NCBI GenBank assembly: GCA_964016885.1
Contig: OZ024744.1
Coordinates: 68,771,278 to 68,835,277 of the forward strand
From: Eledone cirrhosa
Taxonomy: Eukaryota; Mollusca; Cephalopoda; Octopoda; Eledonidae
Reading direction: 5' to 3'
Length of the DNA: 64,000 nt
Below the pieces are notes generated by a model. That model was given only the letters and a program-made list of their open reading frames with translations, did no database searches and was not told where the DNA came from. The position numbers and the translations under genes were made by a program. Positions 58,915 to 64,000 of the stretch are shown in pieces (within the stretch, counting starts at the first letter, position 1; each line of letters begins with the position of its first letter).

Positions 58915-59146
58915 ATATATACACACACACACACATACAACACACACCCATATATATAACACACACACGCACGCACATACACACACATATAACACACACA
59001 CACATATATATAACACACACGCACACACATACACACACACATACACACACACATATAACACACACACACATACGCATACACACGCATATAACACACACAC
59101 ACGCATACACACACATATAACACACACACACATATATATATATTAT
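58447..59146. repeat. Microsatellite-rich block
   Basis: (TA)n 58447-58510, CA-rich 58641-58815, (TA)n with TTATATA motifs 58856-58920, and (ACACAC/ATATAT) mixtures to 59145. Minus-strand CVCV-type frames are artefacts. Confidence 0.9.
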
Positions 59147-59628
59147 ATGCTCAGCCCCAGTGAGTTGGTTAAAACACCAAAAGCCAGTCTTAAAGTTGTC
59201 GTCTGTAAATTCAAAGAACTCGGCTGTGTATGGCTAGATGTCCATGGTAACTACTTCAAGGTCGCGCGTGCCATGGCTGGGAACGCAGATGTCACGTGCT
59301 GGCCTAGAACGCTGGTTGTTGGAATCAGTTGTCGACGACATAACATATATATTATATGTGTGTGGAATAGTATAAATATTTCTTCGTATTTACTAACATA
59401 TATATATATATATTATATTATATATACATACATTATATATATATTATTAATATATATAAAATCAAGACCGAGAAACTCGACGTAGCGATTTGTAGATTCA
59501 GTTACCAATATATTATATAGCACTGTCTTTAAATTGTAATTAAATAGTAATTATCCCTGTTATTGAGAAATAGGTGATTACGCAAAAATGCATATGTATG
59601 TACACACACATATACATATATATGTGTG

Positions 59629-59700
<72 letters not shown>
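59147..59700. other. Short non-repetitive island plus (TA)n
   Basis: 59147-59345 is GC-balanced and open on the plus strand (TPKASLKVVVCKFKELGCVW), but I recognise no product. (TA)n tracts lie at 59397-59460 and 59640-59702. Confidence 0.4.
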
Positions 59701-59704
<4 letters not shown>

Positions 59705-59707
<3 letters not shown>

Positions 59708-59775
59708 TAAAATAAAAGATTAAAGTTTAAGCAAAGAATCGGTGCTTTCACCCTTAACGGGATCTTCTGAAACTA
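59705..59775 (-). repeat. Dispersed repeat end, copy 1
   Basis: AAAGATTAAAGTTTAAGCAA and CTTAACGGGATCTTCTGAAA match 62125-62190. On the minus strand CAGAAGATCCCGTTAAGGGT plus GAAAGC makes a small hairpin. Both copies adjoin (TA)n. Confidence 0.65.
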
Positions 59776-59841
59776 ACCAATATATATATATATATTCCTG
59801 GTGATTTCTCAAGAATGAAACAGTTCTAGTCTATATATATA

Positions 59842-60078
59842 TTACACACACAGAAATGTATATATATTTCTGTGTGTGTATATATATATATATATATATT
59901 ACACACGCAGAAATGTATATATATTTCTGTGTGTATATATATATATATATTACACACACAGAAATGTATATATAAATCTGTGTGTATATATATATATTTC
60001 ACACACAGAAATGTATATATATTTCTGTGTATGTATATATATATATATATTACACACACAGAAATGTATATATATTTC
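59842..60078. repeat. Tandem array of palindromic units (5 units, ~50 bp each)
   Basis: Each unit contains ACACACAGAAATGTATATAT and then ATTTCTGTGTGT, itself nearly a perfect hairpin, joined by (TA)n. A three-unit array of the same kind is at 62619-62743. Confidence 0.88.
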
Positions 60079-60195
60079 TTAGAACAAAATTATTATTAAT
60101 GTTTTGCTGTTCATAACAATTGGAATTGAAAAATTACTTTTGAAATTATTAGTTATTTTACTAATGCTTAGATATGTAAAAATGAAGCAATGTTT

Positions 60196-60390
60196 CTAAT
60201 AATTGTTTCTACTTTTGGCACAAGGCCAGCTATTACCTAGTACATTACTGGTACTTTATTTTATCGACCCCGTGAGGATGAAAGGCAAAGTTCACCTCGG
60301 CGGTATTTGAACTCAGACCGTAAAGAGACGTAACTCCATGCTATGAAGCATGGTGTCCGACTCTCTACAGATTCTGCCAATCCACCGCCC
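60196..60390 (-). mobile_element. Octopus tRNA-derived SINE, full length
   Basis: The minus strand starts GGTGGATTGGCAGAATCTGT and continues to B box GAGTTCAAATACCGCC, body GGGTCGATAAAATAAAGTAC and tail GTAGAAACAATTATTAG. It has slightly more changes than the 24746-24941 copy. Confidence 0.87.
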
Positions 60391-60454
60391 TAATGTCTGT
60401 ACGTAATGAGGGAGTGAGAGGGGAGAGAAAGAAAGGCAGAGGTGAAGTGACGAA

Positions 60455-60700
60455 GTGACTCTCTCCTCCTCCTCCTCCTCCTCCTCCTCCATCTCCCCAT
60501 TCGTCACAGTGATAGAGGGGAGGAATGTTAGTGTGTTACAAAGAGAAAAAGTGAGAGTGAGAGAAACAGACAGACTAAAAGAGAGGGATAGCTGGAGAGA
60601 GAGAGAGATAGCAACCACGCGCGCACGTGTTTCCACTGTCGGACAGACAGACAGACAGAGAAATTGCTGGTTATATATTATAAGGAGATACATGTTCACT
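60455..60700 (+). repeat. Dispersed repeat with purine tract, copy 1 of 3
   Basis: (CTC)n at 60460-60492, then a GA-rich stretch, then CACGTGTTTCCACTGTCGGA, (CAGA)n and AATTGCTGGTTATATATTAT. The last part is shared with 62840-62922 and 63800-63865. The purine stretch is the reverse complement of the pyrimidine stretch in the other two copies. Confidence 0.65.
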
Positions 60701-60942
60701 AGAAGAATATGTACAAAGGTGGAATCATAAGTGAAACCTTATAGCGCTATTTCATACCTGGAGAGTGTGGCTAAAAGACTATATATGTAATCGATCATCG
60801 AATAAAAGAAAAAAAATCAATGAATATATTCGATCCTCGAAGACAAACTATCAATCATATGTATAAATATGTATATATATTCAAAATATAAAATGTATGT
60901 ATACAGAGAGAGAAGGAAAGATCATTGAGAAACACATAGTAT

Positions 60943-60973
<31 letters not shown>

Positions 60974-61034
60974 TTAGTAGATATATAAGAAAATGTACAT
61001 GCTTTATATCTACAAAATACTGTTTCTCAATTGA
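60701..61034. other. AT-rich intergenic DNA
   Basis: (TA)n at 60947-60973. No gene. Confidence 0.5.
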
Positions 61035-61445
<411 letters not shown>

Positions 61446-61514
61446 TGAAGTATAAGTTAAGTAGCAATATGCAAGAGGAAGAGCACTCAGTCCATAGGAC
61501 GAGTTTAGTATAAA

Positions 61515-61545
61515 CTAGCAGAATGGCCTGGTGTTGCTCGGGGTG
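61515..61545 (-). repeat. Helitron-like 3' terminus on minus strand
   Basis: The minus strand reads CACCCCGAGCAACACCAGGC then CATTCTGCTAG before T. It resembles the 54024-54052 end with a weakened hairpin. The body would extend right towards about 61680; no other end was found. Confidence 0.45.
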
Positions 61546-61995
61546 TGCTCTAGGGTTCTTATATATTTTATATATATTTATCCTTATCGAGCCTCGTGAA
61601 ATAAATACGTTTGTCTATATTTTGTTATTGTGTATGCAAAAATATCTGTACACGAATATATAATTATATATATATAAATGGAAAAGAATGAAACGAAATT
61701 TCATTTCTCACTCTTTGTACGGCTGGTACTTAAATGTAAGTATGTATGTATACGTACATACATATATGTATACAAACGTACAGTAGTATGTATATATATA
61801 TACATACATGCACACATATATATATATGTACGTATGGGTTTACCGAACATTTATTATAATGCTCGGTTTGTTTGTTTGTAAACAAACAAACAGCCCGAAT
61901 TATGCCGTACAGCGTTCAGGCAACCATCGTCACCTTTTTGTTCAACACTGAAACAGGAACGATGTACTAGTTTCAAGCTTATTAGCTATCGTCAG
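61546..61995. other. Unassigned DNA with a GTTT/AAAC inverted run
   Basis: GTTTGTTTGTTTGTAAACAA followed by ACAAACAG at about 61864-61891 is a short palindrome. 61900-61995 contains, on the minus strand, CTGACGATAGCTAATAAGCT followed by TGAAACTAG, another TGA-hairpin-GAAA arrangement. Confidence 0.4.
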
Positions 61996-61997
61996 CA

Positions 61998-62192
<195 letters not shown>

Positions 62193-62267
62193 AAGATCAA
62201 TCTGTGAAATCAGAAGTAAATATTTCGAAAAACGTTACACACTATATATATACATATATACACACAC

Positions 62268-62607
62268 ACAACGTTTAAATGTCGTAATGCAGACAGCCAG
62301 TCATACAGACAGATATTATAAGGGCGCAAAGTTATAACTATGTATCTATCTTAAAAGAAAACTAAGAATTTTAGAGAGAGATCGCTAAATCGCCTAATGC
62401 GGTCCCGAGGGCATTGAAAATTTGGAATATTTTTTTCTCAAAACACTCATAGAACCATAAGTATTACATGTGTAAAGTTTGAAAACAATCGGCTTGATGG
62501 TTCTCGAGTTTTTGTGATCGGACAGACAAACAGACAGACAGACATAATTCTCTCTTTTAGATTTATAGACTAGCAGAAAACCGCCCCTCTGGTGGTTTTC
62601 TGCTAGT
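62268..62607 (+). mobile_element. Helitron-like non-autonomous element with palindromic end, copy 2
   Basis: Begins ACGTTTAAATGTCGTAATGC and CATACAGACAGATATTATAA like 57715. It contains AGTTTGAAAACAATCGGCTT and a (CAGA)n stretch, and ends in a 39-bp palindrome (62569-62607) ACTAGCAGAAAACCGCCC / GGTGGTTTTCTGCTAGT. Confidence 0.5.
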
Positions 62608-62618
62608 ATATATATATA

Positions 62619-62743
62619 TTACACACACAGAAATGTATATATATTTCTGTGTGTATATATATATTACACACACATAAATGTATATATATTTCTGTGTGTG
62701 TATATATATATATATTACACACACACAGAAATGTATATGTTTC
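62619..62743. repeat. Tandem array of palindromic units (3 units)
   Basis: Same ACACACAGAAATGTATATAT / ATTTCTGTGTGT hairpin unit as 59842-60078. Here it directly follows the palindromic end of the Helitron-like element. Confidence 0.85.
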
Positions 62744-62754
62744 TGTAGCACTCC

Positions 62755-62921
62755 TCAATCCCCCCCTCTCCCTCCCGCTATCCCCCTCTCGTAGTCTGTC
62801 TCTTTCTTTCACTCTCACTCTCTCTCTACGCGTGCGCAAAAAACATTCGCACGCGCGTACGTGTTTCCACTGTCGGACAGACAGACAAACAGAGAAATTG
62901 CTGGTTATATATTATAAGGAG
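62755..62921 (+). repeat. Dispersed repeat with pyrimidine tract, copy 2 of 3
   Basis: CCCGCTATCCCCCTCTCGTA, GTCTGTCTCTTTCTTTCACT, then CGTGTTTCCACTGTCGGACA and AATTGCTGGTTATATATTAT, as in 63740-63865. Confidence 0.7.
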
Positions 62922-62959
62922 ACTAGCAGAAAACCACCCGGTGGGCGGTTTTCTGCTAG
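62922..62959. repeat. 38-bp palindrome, Helitron-like end, copy 3
   Basis: ACTAGCAGAAAACCACCC / GGGCGGTTTTCTGCTAG directly follows TATTATAAGGAG. Copies 1 and 3 of the adjoining repeat (60690, 63865) lack the palindrome at the same place, so it looks like an inserted unit. Confidence 0.6.
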
Positions 62960-63430
62960 CAAATCTAGTGTATATACTGATATTGTTGAGATTTGGATGA
63001 GAAATGTTTTCGGCACCACATGTTCACCGTCTCTCGGTGTGTCTTTTATGCATGTATAAATATATATGTTATCTATACGGTGAAATCTTTGAAATAAATA
63101 TATGTTAAAACGAAAAAGGAGAAAATAAATAACTGGCGGTTAGAAAAAAATATTCCTATGAAATTTTAATCATACCATTAGGTGTGAATAAGGAAATATT
63201 TTGTTATTGTCAAAACAAATGTTCAAAAGTTAAACTTCAATTTTTTGAATTATTTCCAATTTTTTCATGAAATTGAACACTGGACATTGGCTGCTGGAAA
63301 TGGAAATTAAATCGTATTTAATTGTATTTAAATTTCTAACCTTATTTTATTATTTATATTTTTTCAATAAGAAATAAAAAAAAAAAATTAAAAAAATTGA
63401 AGAAAAAAATTGAACAAATCAAACGTAGGT
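62960..63430. other. AT-rich intergenic DNA
   Basis: Homopurine A runs at 63375-63415. No gene. Confidence 0.55.
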
Positions 63431-63431
63431 T

Positions 63432-63632
63432 ATGGAACTGCGCAATCTGATTAATAAATTACCTCATCAGCAGCAACCTTCTTCAAATGGTCCTTATTAT
63501 CAGCAGCAACAACCACAAATTCAATGGCAACCTTCTTCAAACCACAAATTCAATGGCAACCTTCTTCGCATGGTGTCAAGTCAGAACCGCCTCGAACTGG
63601 TTACTTCTGGCTTGTGCAAGGTGTGTCTATAG
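63432..63632 (+). other. Short Q/S/N-rich open frame, product unknown
   Basis: A 66-codon frame from ATG with HQQQPSSNGPYYQQQQPQIQ and a tandem direct repeat of CAAATTCAATGGCAACCTTC (about 63516 and 63544). No family recognised. It could be a low-complexity remnant of an exon or of a transposon gag. There is no promoter evidence. Confidence 0.25.
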
Positions 63633-63714
63633 CAACCAGCGATTCCCTCGGCCTCAGTGACCAAAGTCAGTGGAGAGGGAAGGTAAAATTTCTGTAGCAC
63701 GTGTTTTAGCGTCT

Positions 63715-63865
63715 ACTCACTCTCTCTCTCTCTCCCTCTCTCCCATCCCGCTATCCCCCTCTCGTAGTCTGTCTCTTTCTTTCACTCTCACTCTTTCTCT
63801 ACGCACGTGTTTCAACTGTCGGACAGACAGACAGAGAAATTGCTGGTTATATATATAAGTAGATA
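63715..63865 (+). repeat. Dispersed repeat with pyrimidine tract, copy 3 of 3
   Basis: TCCCGCTATCCCCCTCTCGT, TCACTCTCACTCTTTCTCTA, CACGTGTTTCAACTGTCGGA and AATTGCTGGTTATATATATA, in the same order as copy 2. Confidence 0.7.
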
Positions 63866-63907
63866 AATAAAACAGTGATATAAACAGGTACTAAACTTTC
63901 GTTGAGT

Positions 63908-63997
63908 TCTGGGCCCCAATTTCATCAGCGTGTCATAAGAAAAATGAAAATCATTTTTCAATTTTCTCATGACAGGCTGAACAACTTTGGGCCAAGA
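63908..63997. repeat. Imperfect hairpin, ~41-bp arms, at the window edge
   Basis: TGGGCCCCAATTTCATCAGC ... ATGAAAA pairs imperfectly with TTTTCAATTTTCTCATGACA ... TTTGGGCCAA. Foldback/MITE-like; the element may continue beyond the window. Confidence 0.55.
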
Positions 63998-64000
63998 CCC

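Overview
This window is eukaryotic, non-coding and very rich in repeats. I read it as cephalopod nuclear DNA, most likely octopus. Five copies of a tRNA-like SINE, with a 3' body I recognise from octopus genomes, and one copy of a second, Ceph-type SINE support this. So do the density of (TA)n, (CA)n and (TATG)n microsatellites and a mixture of decayed LINE, mariner, hAT, Helitron-like and Ty3/gypsy elements. No intact host gene is visible. The only recognisable host-derived coding sequence is a 5'-truncated retrocopy of ribosomal protein S23. There are no bacterial-type operons, tRNA genes, rRNA genes or CRISPR arrays.

Layout. Positions 1-5500 hold a Tx1/L1-like LINE ORF on the plus strand, open to the left edge. 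It ends in an (ATT)n tail, followed on the minus strand by a nearly intact R4/Dong-like LINE with a reverse transcriptase and a restriction-like endonuclease, again bounded by (ATT)n. Positions 9124-11400 repeat the same composite order in decayed form. Positions 5500-9100 and 11400-21100 are a mosaic. It contains microsatellites, perfect palindromes, RTE-like LINE 3' ends in both orientations, SINEs, a hAT transposase relic, a small Helitron with both ends, and a stretch of decayed coding-like sequence of unknown origin. A mariner-type pseudogene at 21125-22275 runs directly into a 37-bp minisatellite. Another LINE fragment (23072-24180) sits in that array.

Positions 25510-48246 are dominated by a 46-bp satellite: about 19.3 kb (roughly 420 units) in one orientation and 1.6 kb in the other. 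Between the two lie an inverted pair of about 230-bp non-satellite arms and a second 37-bp minisatellite array, reversed relative to the first. The large array carries higher-order repeats of about 185 bp, 231 bp and 1,037 bp, and two islands of reversed units.

Positions 49500-53300 carry a minus-strand Ty3/gypsy element: a single LTR plus a decayed pol with protease, reverse transcriptase, RNase H and integrase. Its 5' half is missing, and an inverted pair of Helitron-like repeats (53342-54708) adjoins the truncated end. From 55000 to 64000 the sequence is microsatellites plus foldback elements, hairpin-unit tandem arrays, Helitron-like palindromic ends and one more SINE.

The genes do not form a pathway; the window records successive insertions. 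The points that most merit a second look are: the repeated nesting of two different LINEs in (ATT)n tracts; the single in-frame UAG in an otherwise open Dong-like ORF; the inverted architecture and higher-order structure of the 46-bp and 37-bp arrays; and the families of perfect palindromes. Family names come from motif recognition alone; no database search was possible.
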